The notes beneath the pieces were generated by a model that saw only the letters and a list, made by a program, of their open reading frames with translations, did no database searches and was not told the origin of the DNA. The position numbers were made by a program, and so were the translations under genes. From Flectonema sp. DT1601 (lineage: Eukaryota; Euglenozoa; Diplonemea; Diplonemida; Diplonemidae): 64,000 nt of DNA. The DNA is taken from NCBI GenBank assembly GCA_964019425.1, contig OZ025814.1, positions 200,001-264,000 on the forward strand, written 5' to 3'. Shown here piece by piece: positions 43,600 through 53,600 of this stretch (position 1 is its first letter; the number at the start of each line of letters is the position of its first letter).

Positions 43600-45243
43600 C
43601 TAGTATGTTTCCATTGGGTCTCTAGTTAGTGTGAGTGTGGGTATCCCTTTCGGTGTTGTACTTTTTGGAGTCAGAGCTGAAGGAGGAATTACTAATGATG
43701 GCATGCCACCTGCACCACGAGGTGCTTCTGGTCTTCCACCCGGTGATATAGTCGGCGATTGAAATTGAGTAGCCTTTCCATGCTTTGCAAACTTCTCAGC
43801 CGTCACCACTCTGTCAACTCGTTTTTGAAGGTTTCCGATTTGTTCCATCAGATGAGTTTCACACAACATGATTTCCCTCGCTAACACATCTTTCCTCTTT
43901 TCAGCTAAAGTTATAATCGGCATTGCTCGCTCCTTTGTAGGTATCGCTGTAGTTGATAAACCAACAGCATCACTAGCTTTGGAATCGAGCCATACTTTAA
44001 TACCGTAATACAATTCTCTAGCTCGTTCTTGACGTTCTTCTTGAATCTCACGTTCGCATTCAATGCCGTGAAATGTTCCAGTAAGAATAGTAATTGGATA
44101 CGATACAACGACCAGTCCACCCAACATTGTAAGCGTGGCTACTATTTTTCCTCCAATAGTGTAGGGGAAGACGTCCCCGTATCCAACAGTTGTCAGTGTA
44201 ACTAACGCCCACCACATAGCATCAGGAATTGACTGAAATGGAAGTCGTGAACCAGCATCTAAATAAATGCTGTCAGAATCTCTAAACCACAATTGCCTCT
44301 CGTAGTTGAAGCTGGATTGGTCGAGTTCCAAGAAGAAAACAAAAGAAGCAGACAGCGACACAGATATGACGATTAATAAGAATAAAAACCAAAGAGACAT
44401 CATTGATTTCATGAGAGCAGGACCAAGCTTTGGAACATTTACTTTAGAACCAGTTATGGTAAGCATTCTGATCAAACGAAACATTCTGAATGTAGTAACT
44501 GCTAATACGTATCTGGATTCAACAGCTGTATCAATAGCAATAAAACAAGGCAACCATGACAATAAGTTAATCCATGTATTTGGTGACACGCAGTATGCTC
44601 GAACACTGCTTTGTTTTTCTGTTTCCTCATCCATGGTGTCTTTTTTTTTTGATTTTCTCACATATTTTCTAAACCCCGGATGACTATAGGTATACCCAAT
44701 GAAGTGTAACAAGAAGAATGAACCAGCTATCAGCTCCATTGCCATTGTACCTTCAGTTCCCTGAAGATAACCATCTCTGTTTTCTTGATGTTCCGGGAGG
44801 GTTGTTATCATCAATGCAATGATACTCATGACTGTGATTGCGTATTCCAATACGTGGACGGTTGTTAAGATTATAAAGTCCACATCAGTTCTTTCCTTTA
44901 TCCAGGTAGTCTTTCCTGATCCAAATAGACACCAACAGTAGCCAGCAACTGAGTCGGGTTTTCGGATTCTGGCGGTTTCGTCAGCAATCGTGTTTTCTAA
45001 AAAGTTTAAGATTTCTGGAAAAGTAATTTCTTGACTGCCATCAGTGTCAATTTCTTGAAACATTTGTGATGTTGCTTTCCATAAACTTTCAGTCATAGGT
45101 CTCTCAGGGAATACCAATCCGTAGAACTTCCTAAATTCTGACATGTCCAACCCACCGTCACCCTGCTGATCTGCATCACTGAACGCTGCCATTAGAGTCC
45201 TCGGATCGATCCCCCCCTCCAGTAGACTCTCATTCCCTACCAT
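43600..45243 (-). CDS. Voltage-gated K+ channel with N-terminal EF-hands
   Basis: The 547-aa product starts with two EF-hand loops (DADQQGDGGLDMSEF near residue 22, and DTDGSQEITFPEI near 70). Six transmembrane segments of a Kv-type channel follow: S1 near 125-150, S2 near 170-195, S3 near 225-245, S4 with spaced Arg (TFRMFRLIRM) near 255-275, S5 near 285-315, and S6 near 365-390. The pore carries TTVGYGDVFP, with the selectivity filter at about 352-357, diagnostic of K+ selectivity. The tail is long and cytosolic. Voltage and Ca2+ would jointly gate K+ flow, perhaps in the flagellar or plasma membrane. The ATG lies 17 nt after a TCATTCAG site ending at 45261. Confidence 0.9.
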   Translation of the reverse strand: MVGNESLLEGGIDPRTLMAAFSDADQQGDGGLDMSEFRKFYGLVFPERPMTESLWKATSQMFQEIDTDGSQEITFPEILNFLENTIADETARIRKPDSVAGYCWCLFGSGKTTWIKERTDVDFIILTTVHVLEYAITVMSIIALMITTLPEHQENRDGYLQGTEGTMAMELIAGSFFLLHFIGYTYSHPGFRKYVRKSKKKDTMDEETEKQSSVRAYCVSPNTWINLLSWLPCFIAIDTAVESRYVLAVTTFRMFRLIRMLTITGSKVNVPKLGPALMKSMMSLWFLFLLIVISVSLSASFVFFLELDQSSFNYERQLWFRDSDSIYLDAGSRLPFQSIPDAMWWALVTLTTVGYGDVFPYTIGGKIVATLTMLGGLVVVSYPITILTGTFHGIECEREIQEERQERARELYYGIKVWLDSKASDAVGLSTTAIPTKERAMPIITLAEKRKDVLAREIMLCETHLMEQIGNLQKRVDRVVTAEKFAKHGKATQFQSPTISPGGRPEAPRGAGGMPSLVIPPSALTPKSTTPKGIPTLTLTRDPMETY

Positions 45244-45260
45244 TTTCTATGGTGTTTGCA

Positions 45261-45567
45261 CTGAATGACCATAATATTAGACGAAGGAAATATTCTTTTT
45301 TACAATATTTCATTTCAGAGGTAAATTTCTTAATTTTCTTTTTTTTTTTCTTTTCTTCTTCCCTTGCGAAAATCTTAATATAGAGAGAGGTAACGGTCGC
45401 TAATCAGAAGATGTGAACCCTGAAAAGGGACCAACATAGTGATAGCGATGTGGAAGAAATTAACAAACAGAAAAATCAGCAAGTGGCCTAAAAGGTTTAT
45501 AGTCAGAAGACTAAAGATGCATGACGAAATAAAATAAAACTACTAAATTACAGATTAAGGATAACTC
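45261..45567. other. Intergenic region between cyclase-like and K+ channel genes
   Basis: About 300 nt, AT-rich, with a short T-rich stretch near 45330-45360. Apart from the acceptor-like site at its left end, nothing was recognised. Confidence 0.55.
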
Positions 45568-48084
45568 TCAGTCTTGTTTTTCCGATAATGGAGAACGTTG
45601 ACACGGAATTTCGCTTGGATCTGCTTTTTCGACCTCCTCAGGCTTGTTGATCGTTGTGGTATAACCAGATGCGAAGTACCAAATTGGAAGAGAACATTCC
45701 TTATCAAAGAACAGTCTTTGTGATTTGTTCAGCATCTCCATTCCCACATCTGTTATAGAACCATTTCTCATTAGGTTCCTAAATTGTTTTGATTTCTCTT
45801 CCGACTCAGGTTGCATCATCCAACTATTATCTGATGTGACAGCTGGACCTAATTCAAGAACTTCTTGTAGATGTCCTCCAGCAGCAACACAGCATAGGAT
45901 ATTAGTATCGAAAAGTCCTTGTAGGGGTAAATCCATTTTCTTTGATACAATTATTATCGCCTCATTCACAACACTCGATAACTTCACAGACAAGCTAAGC
46001 ATCGCAGGTAAAAGTGAGTCACTCCCAGGTGAAACAGCAAAAAACCCACGAAGAGTACTGTTTCCTATATTTCCTGATGTGAATGAACCATAAAGACAGC
46101 AGCAGGGAATTACTTGACTGAAAGCTGCTTTTAATTTAAGACAGGCAGCTGCTGCAGCTTTCTCAGATGAAGCCACTCGTTTACTAAGTCCCCAGGAAGC
46201 ATCAATACGACAGGAGTCTCCGAAATTCATAGCGTGAACCTGACCGTGAGTGATTCCAACTTCTGCTTGGATTTGTCCAACAATGCATCCTAATGTGATG
46301 CAGGCTTTAGGATTGGTTTTTAAATTTAAATCGACAACTCTAAAGCAACAAACTGTTCCGTTTGATATTTGTTGCCGTAGTCTTGTTGCTATCGAACTTT
46401 TCAAAGATGCTGACAACGTTGATTGTCGAGAAGAGTTCGTGAGCTTCCCAGAACTCGCTTGTTCACTTTTTTCATCTTCGTCTTCGTCGGGTTCCTCAAC
46501 AAATAATGAGCTCGGCATGAATGTCTTAAATTCTTGTAAATTATAAACGACCAGTAGAAGACCATCACATACTCCGTTAACTTCATCAACAGCGAGGATT
46601 GTTTTCTTTGCTGCCATTGCATGCTTTAAGGATTCACTAAGGTCCATAACTTGTATGTGCGTAACAGCATCAGATATAAGTCGGAGAGGTAATGCAACAA
46701 GTGATAGTTCCAGTGCCGCCATAAGCACGTCGAACACCAGTACGGATGCACCAAATCCGATGAATATTAACAATGAGCGAAACACTTCTTTCTCTACTGA
46801 GCTTTGTGGTCGTAGCCACAGTATGACTGCGTCGATAGTCGATTCACCTTCCCTCGGAACTGGTGGTTCATAAGAAAAAAGACTTGCTCTCCTGACAAAA
46901 TGTTTTTCTCCACCGCAATGTGCGATTCTAAATATGTCACCGTCATGTTTAACTTTTGACCACGCATCTTGAACAGTCTCGGACATGTTAACTACCGCGG
47001 TGATACATTTCACAAGACCTTCGGTTTCATTTCGGATTGCTGAAAAGCAATCTTGATTAATATAAGCTTTTCCATCACTGGATGCGTAGATGTTGGATGT
47101 TTTAATATCAAGGATGACAACATGCGTGTCGTGGTGGTCTCGACCATAGTCAACGGCTGCCTTCTCCCAACTAGAGAATATTAAGTAGCCAGTAACCCAA
47201 ATATATCGATATGATGATAAAGCATGTGGGGGTGGGGGAGGTGCGTATATCACATCGTAAGCCATGTACACATAGGCATTCTTATCACTCGCATACCACG
47301 GTTTAGGTTCCCTCCAGTAATGCATGATAGCTCCTCCTTGTTTAGGACCAGGGCTCCATCCATCAGGAACATATCCTTCTGGCCAGGTTGAGAAGTTTAA
47401 TGATTCGGTGATGTCGCCAGAAGGATTCCACTTCTCTCGCTCTGGAGCTTCAACATAACGATTATTTGTGTAGTTGTAAAGATGTTCTTTTATCATTCCA
47501 TTCTCATCCAATGAATGGGCCATGAGTGTATTAGTAGAAAGTAAATCATAATCAAACACTTTACCTCCCCTACCCCAGACGTATTCCCTTGAGTCATCGG
47601 ATTTGAGACCATACCAGATATTACTGTAGAAGTTTGATTGATCATTGTGATTCCAAGCACCTAAATTTATACTTAATCCATAAAGAAAATTAGACCGTGA
47701 GATGGTACTGAACAGATACCAATGTGATAAAGCGCTCCATCTAGTGCTGTCTTTGGTTGTGTAATTGAGATAGTTTTCTTCATCTCTACCGACAGGTTTC
47801 GACAGGGGTATTATATTCGGAGAACTTGCAAAAAAATCTCTAAGTATAAACGCCGCTAGTTCACTTTCAGCAATCGATTTTCTAATTTCAATCCGAAGCA
47901 TGTCGCATTCAGCGTTCGAAACTTCCTTTATTGTCCCCTCCAAAGACTTCAATGATTCAAAATACATCATAAGTCCAGCCCCTAAAGATGATGCTGTTGA
48001 TACTAATGTTATAGTAACGATCAATAAAGCAATATTTATGTTAATGCCTTGTTTTAGATTTTGTATTTGGACCGTTTGGAACAT
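45568..48084 (-). CDS. Two-TM receptor-like protein with class III cyclase-like domain
   Basis: The 838-aa product has an N-terminal membrane segment (residues 15-40), a large extracellular region (about 45-425) of the kind seen in Cache sensors, and a second membrane segment (about 425-465). A helical linker (ALPLRLISDAVTHIQVMDL…) of the type found in kinetoplastid cyclase-like proteins follows. A class III nucleotidyl-cyclase-like domain spans about 560-740; the segment GSFTSGNIGNSTLRGFFAVSPGSD matches the domain's 'G…G.vG…r.y…G' core. The expected metal-binding Asp pair is not evident, so it may be inactive or a regulatory partner. Role: probable surface sensor. The start is ATG. I judge family membership good and activity doubtful. 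Confidence 0.75.
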   Translation of the reverse strand: MFQTVQIQNLKQGININIALLIVTITLVSTASSLGAGLMMYFESLKSLEGTIKEVSNAECDMLRIEIRKSIAESELAAFILRDFFASSPNIIPLSKPVGRDEENYLNYTTKDSTRWSALSHWYLFSTISRSNFLYGLSINLGAWNHNDQSNFYSNIWYGLKSDDSREYVWGRGGKVFDYDLLSTNTLMAHSLDENGMIKEHLYNYTNNRYVEAPEREKWNPSGDITESLNFSTWPEGYVPDGWSPGPKQGGAIMHYWREPKPWYASDKNAYVYMAYDVIYAPPPPPHALSSYRYIWVTGYLIFSSWEKAAVDYGRDHHDTHVVILDIKTSNIYASSDGKAYINQDCFSAIRNETEGLVKCITAVVNMSETVQDAWSKVKHDGDIFRIAHCGGEKHFVRRASLFSYEPPVPREGESTIDAVILWLRPQSSVEKEVFRSLLIFIGFGASVLVFDVLMAALELSLVALPLRLISDAVTHIQVMDLSESLKHAMAAKKTILAVDEVNGVCDGLLLVVYNLQEFKTFMPSSLFVEEPDEDEDEKSEQASSGKLTNSSRQSTLSASLKSSIATRLRQQISNGTVCCFRVVDLNLKTNPKACITLGCIVGQIQAEVGITHGQVHAMNFGDSCRIDASWGLSKRVASSEKAAAAACLKLKAAFSQVIPCCCLYGSFTSGNIGNSTLRGFFAVSPGSDSLLPAMLSLSVKLSSVVNEAIIIVSKKMDLPLQGLFDTNILCCVAAGGHLQEVLELGPAVTSDNSWMMQPESEEKSKQFRNLMRNGSITDVGMEMLNKSQRLFFDKECSLPIWYFASGYTTTINKPEEVEKADPSEIPCQRSPLSEKQD

Positions 48085-48099
48085 TTTTTGTTTGGGTGG

Positions 48100-49022
48100 G
48101 AAATACCTTTTTTAAAAAATAAAGAAGAAAAAAAAAAAATGAAATTAATAACCACGGGTATAAACAATAGAATAAACGAATGAACAGTCGCTAAATAAAT
48201 TCAAGTCCGCCAAGGTAACCTTGTAGATTTGTTTAGTTGCTTGCAAAAGGATGATGATATTTCCATCATGAAAAAAAAAAAAAAAAAAAAAATTCTCTGA
48301 AAAAACTCAATTCAGAGAAGCACAAAAGTCGATTCATTTTTGCATCAACTTGGGGCAAACCTAGTCCTGTGCTTATATCATAAAGAGTGAATTTCTTTAG
48401 GTTTGATTGGCCAATTGGACTTAGGTTCTGTTGCAAACACTTGGTACAACAAGGACTGCGAATCGACCAAAAAAAAAAAAAAAAAAAATTATAAAAAAAA
48501 ACAACTACTTGTGCAGCCATTGCAACACAATTCTTACAAAAAAAAAATGCTCGTTTTTTTTTAAGTGCAGCAACAAATGAAATATAGAAGAAAAAAAAAA
48601 AAAGAATTTTATAGAAAGAAGAAAAAACTCAATTAATAACCTCCGCTCTTATTGTGTTGCATTCCACACACAGTGTGGATTGAGGTAACGAGATTATAAA
48701 TTATTAACAACAATGAGAGCAATAAGTTGTCTTCGAGTTTGAAGAAAAAAAAAAAAAAAAAAAAATGAAGGAAAAAAAAAAACACAAAAAATCAACAATA
48801 ATAATTTTTTTTTTTCTTCCATTTACACTCAACAGCAGTTGTACTCTAGTCTTTTTTTGGAAGGCCAGCAGGTAAAGTGATGTCTTTATATCTCACAAAA
48901 TGGTGTACACACCACGAATAGCAGATGGGGGTTTGGGGAACTTTACGCTATCCATCTCCTCTTTGAGTCAGTGCACTCTTTCTTCCACCCTGAATAGTTG
49001 ACCATTTGTGTATTGGCACGCT
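48100..49022. other. Intergenic region with long homopolymers
   Basis: About 920 nt. A-runs lie at 48270-48292, 48470-48488 and 48745-48766. A minus-strand open frame at 48266-48520 is bounded by poly-Phe from the tracts and has no domain. No RNA gene was recognised. Confidence 0.55.
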
Positions 49023-50369
49023 CTAACGAAATGCCGTATTTGATGCTGTTGGAGTACCTACAAACGTATTCATATTAACAATCTGATCATCTGTAAGCTG
49101 CGACTTATCAACTCCGTTATCAATTAACAGCTGGCAAACATCATAAAAACAATTAGATGCTGCGCAGTTGATGGCAGTTCGACCAGTTGGTCCAGGGGTA
49201 GATGGATTCACTCCTGACTTAATCAAAGCCTCACAACAGTTAACATAACCGTTTGATGCTGCGAGTATTAGAGGTGTTGCTCCTTCGTTATCAGGAGTAT
49301 TGTTGCTGGCATTGTACTCAAATAAAAGTTTTAAAATTTCTAAATCTCCGTCTTTTGCAGCTACTGAAACAGTGCTGAACGACGCAAAACTAGCATCAGC
49401 TGACGCACCAGCCTTCAGCAGTGCTGAAACTAATTCTTTCACACCAGCCTTGACAGCGTAGAATACGGAGCTTTTACCATTTTGAAAAACGGCTTCCGGA
49501 TCAGCACCGGCATTGACCAATAGCGTTGCAACTTTGAAATTGTTGCGAGCTAAAGCGACCATTAATGGAGTGTAACCAGTATTGTCAATAACAGTGAGGT
49601 CAGACTTACATTCAATAAGATAAGCAGCCACATCATCAGCATCGTGTCGCAAAGCAAAGTGTAATGGTGTTCTATCTCTGCTGTCTTTACTGTGAATATC
49701 AGCTCCGTATTTAACAAATAATTTAGCCATCTGAACATCATTGTCACTGGCTGCGTGTTGAAGTGCTGACCAGTAGAGGACTCTTGATTCGGGTGTTGAT
49801 CGTCTGATTTCAGTTCTTGATTTGTATTTTAACAACAATTCACACATCTCAAGGTTACGTCTCTCGTATGCTACTCGTATTGGAAGGCTTAATTTCCTTC
49901 CTGTTAAGAGATTGGGATCACCACCTTTTCTTAGAATGTGTTCAACGATATCAACTTCACATTTTTCAATCATCATTCCGAGAAGGGTTCCGTTTTTACT
50001 ATTAGTTGCGTCAGGATTGATACCCGCATCTATGAAAGTTTTAATTAAATGTCTTTTAGATTTCTTTGTTACTAACAACAGGGCTGTCTCATCAACGATG
50101 TCCGATCCTGAGAATCCTTCACTTTTTAGTAATTTCATCGCTAAAGCCATTTCTGATGGAGCCATGCGTACTTCCATTGAATCTCCCTCTGCCAAGTTCA
50201 TTATAATTTCTTTGTCTTCGATGAATTTCTCTCCGTGTTTTAAATCGAATAGCATTCGGTGAAGGTTCACATCTGCTGCGACCTGATTCTTTAGTTCATC
50301 TCCGCTGGTACTTGAAGTAACACGCAACTTCTGCGTATTGTTTTCTTGAATATATAAAATAATATCCAT
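49023..50369 (-). CDS. Ubiquitin-like/ankyrin repeat protein
   Basis: The 448-aa product has a beta-grasp ubiquitin-like start (residues 1-70: MDIILYIQENNTQKLRV … LKHGEKFIEDKEIIMNLAEGDSMEVRM). About ten ankyrin repeats follow, with clear signatures such as DRTPLHFALRHDADDVAAYL, GYTPLMVALARNNFKVATLL and GATPLILAASNGYVNCCEAL. There is no catalytic domain. Such proteins act as scaffolds; the ubiquitin-like fold hints at a link to proteasome or ubiquitin machinery (inference). The ATG lies 7 nt after a CCTTCCTTCAG acceptor-like site, and an upstream extension of the frame lies before that site. Confidence 0.85.
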   Translation of the reverse strand: MDIILYIQENNTQKLRVTSSTSGDELKNQVAADVNLHRMLFDLKHGEKFIEDKEIIMNLAEGDSMEVRMAPSEMALAMKLLKSEGFSGSDIVDETALLLVTKKSKRHLIKTFIDAGINPDATNSKNGTLLGMMIEKCEVDIVEHILRKGGDPNLLTGRKLSLPIRVAYERRNLEMCELLLKYKSRTEIRRSTPESRVLYWSALQHAASDNDVQMAKLFVKYGADIHSKDSRDRTPLHFALRHDADDVAAYLIECKSDLTVIDNTGYTPLMVALARNNFKVATLLVNAGADPEAVFQNGKSSVFYAVKAGVKELVSALLKAGASADASFASFSTVSVAAKDGDLEILKLLFEYNASNNTPDNEGATPLILAASNGYVNCCEALIKSGVNPSTPGPTGRTAINCAASNCFYDVCQLLIDNGVDKSQLTDDQIVNMNTFVGTPTASNTAFR

Positions 50370-50667
50370 CTTTCTACTGAAGGAAGGAAATAATGTTAAC
50401 AACCGACAAACTAAACATTTTCTGTTCTGAAACATGCAACGAGAGATCACATTCAGTTATTCTGGTATCAGTGGGGGGGGTGAAAGTCTACTAAAATAAT
50501 ACAAACATAAATACTCACACCCTAAAGATGGCTAGTAGAAAGTAGGTTAACACCCACCACCAAGGTAACACACAAGCCATTGACCTGTCAGGAACTACAG
50601 GTTAAGCCGTATGAGACACTACGAATAAAATGAACTCTTATTTCTTAAAGAAAAAGGATAGTGTGGG

Positions 50668-53600
50668 CTATGTGCTTATGGTGTTCAGATGTAATAGATC
50701 TGCTAGTGTGAAATCCTCCTCATTAATTGAAAAGTGATCCACATCTTGTGAATCAGTATTACTGTAAGCAGTCTGCTGAACTGATGTGATTGACGGCAAC
50801 TTAGGTAGCAGATGCTGAGGTACTAATGGAGAGATTATTGGTTTGCAAGTCGGACAGAACTGTTTATCACACTTCCGACAGCACAGACCAATAGGAGAAT
50901 CTGGTTGTGTAGAATCACACAAACTACATTTGAATTCCTTCGAAGTTGGAGTACGAGTTAGTCTGTGACCCTTTGCGCAAAGAAATGATGGAAGCTTCCA
51001 AGAGTTATTATCAGAGTTGTGTAATGAAATCTGTTGCAGAACATGTGAAGGATCAGCAACACATTTCCCATTATAACAATCAAAACAATAACAACTATTA
51101 ATACAAGAGGAACACATCCAACCAGAGGTCTCAATTACTTTACTGCAATGTCTGCAGATACTGTAACCAGATTTCGGTATAAAGATGTTATTCTCTGGTG
51201 TTGGAGTAGTTTCTAACTCACAGTTTGTGAAGTAATGTTCTTCACCACACTTTGGACATCTCCCTTCACCACAGTCAGGACACCTCACAATTTCATAGTT
51301 ACTTCGTAGTGGAACGAGCCAACGTCCGCAGTCACAGATTAGAATACCTTTTGATAACTCGTCAGTTTTATTAAAGTAACTGCGAAGGTCACATTGATTT
51401 GGTTGAATTTCATTATCAGACTGTTGCTGATCTCTTTTCAAAGTCTCTCCAGTAGTTGCTTTCACAACATCACAAATTGAGTCTAGACTCCCCGTGACAT
51501 TAAGAATATTATCCTTTAGAGTGCAGTGTAGTAGACCAGGGATGTCATTCATTAGCAGCAGTCTCATCATTTCATTGTTCTTACGAAACTCTGCCGCAAC
51601 CGTGTCCGACAACATTATTGATGCGGTTTGACAATTACTTTCCGAAGCAGACAAGACAGATTGTAATCTTCTCTTTGCGATACTAATTGAAACACGATCT
51701 CCAGTCATCTGAGATTGTTTACGATAAGAGTGTTTGCTCTGTTTTTGTATTGTTAATAAAGTATCAGTTTCTTGATTACAAGTAGTGCTGTGATCACTGC
51801 TGGTAGTCGTGGTTGGCTCATCTCGAATAATTTCAACTTCACGTAGCTCTGGGGGTAGTCGGAAATCAGGTTCAGGATCACCCAAGTAACCCAAGGTAGA
51901 ATAACCTTCTTCAGTATCATCAAATTCAGATAGCTGCTGTCGTTTTGATGAAGAGGTTTCTGCAGTACATTCTTTATTCTTCTTTTTAAGGACGTCTCTT
52001 TTTGGAATTGAAAGGTTACAAATTGGATCGCTATCTCTGATTAAGACTCCAGTCTCAGTTTCTATTTTTGATATCATCGCTGAACCCGACATCGTCTTAA
52101 GAGATTCATATTTTTCTAAACTAAACTTGTGCTGACCCTCATCAATATGTTTCTTTAAAGAATACCTCGCTGCTTCACAACTAACTGTCCAAAGTGATTT
52201 GGTGTCTTCTAACTGAGACGTTAACAGCAACTGAAGGTCTTTATTGTTTACTTTGGTGATGGTTTCCATGGCTGTTGATGATATGTTGGAGATGTCATTT
52301 ACGGTACGAAAAGTAGTATTTAATGCGCGTTGCATGCACAATAAGTTCTCAGATTGAAGTGCTAATCTAACCATTAACGTCAACAAACAATTATCTACTA
52401 AATAACACCATCGTACGAACACGATACTTTCAATTGCTGAGCGAATTGCGTTTGCTGGAGACTTGGCAGGAGCGTCTTTCGCTGTTTTCAGACCAGTTGT
52501 AGCGTAATTAACAGGAAGTGAATGAATTTCAATCACTGACGATTTTTCTACCAAAACAGTTGCTTTAACAAATGTTGGTCTATTTACAGCAAACTTATCG
52601 AATAATAAACTGTGTGACAACCATTCTGTACATGAAGCAGCGAATCCATTGTACTCCTGAGTTGGTATTTCTAATTTGCTAACTTTTGCTGTCCAGATTG
52701 AATTCTTAGGTTCGGTGTTGTTTTCATCATCATTGGAATCTATTTTTCCAAAGTCTTTTTGAGATCCAATAATCTGAAGAAGAACGTGTGGGAATATCCA
52801 TTCACCCTCTCTAGACTGTACTAAGGAACACCATTTATCAGTCGATAGCACTGTGCACGACCCAACTCGAAGTTGAGAGTGAGGCGGCTGATCAATTTTA
52901 GATTCCGGAAGAACATTACAAAGACACACAACGTCACCAGGTGATGGAATTTTACCAAAAATTGTACTCCCGACATGTAGACCAGTTATACACGATGCGA
53001 GATCAACTTTAAAATCAGTTGGTGGGGTCCATATTTTAACGATATTTTCCATCACCTTTGACAAGTAATCAACTACTTCTGTACAAAGTGATAGTGATTT
53101 CAGTTGTAGCTGACCAGCATCGACTGATAGCTTTATCGATTTGTTTTTCTTCACAAACGGATACACTCGATTACTAAAATCGCTAGCAGTATTTATCCCT
53201 CCAGAAAGTGTTTGTATGTTATTTCGTATATGAGAGTCGGATAGGGAAATGTTTATAACTGAATGTTGATATCTCCTGAGTAAGTCATTCTGAAGGTATT
53301 GATTCCATGTTCGTTGTTGACATGTTTGTTCGAATCTGTGAACAGCTTCGGAAACGAATCGTTTAATGTCTTCCAAGATAATTGCATTTCCCTTTACTAG
53401 TATGCCCTCGTTAATGCAGTCTACGTGAGTGATACTTTTTGGTTTTTTAACTGATTGAAGCAGCTCCGATAGAATTTGTTGATGTGCTGTTGGTACTCTG
53501 ATTACTTCTGTGACCTGACGATGAAGTTTTTCAATTTCAATAATTGCTTGTTTTCGTTGACTAGGATTTCCAAATATTCCGATCCAATTCGATGTATTGT

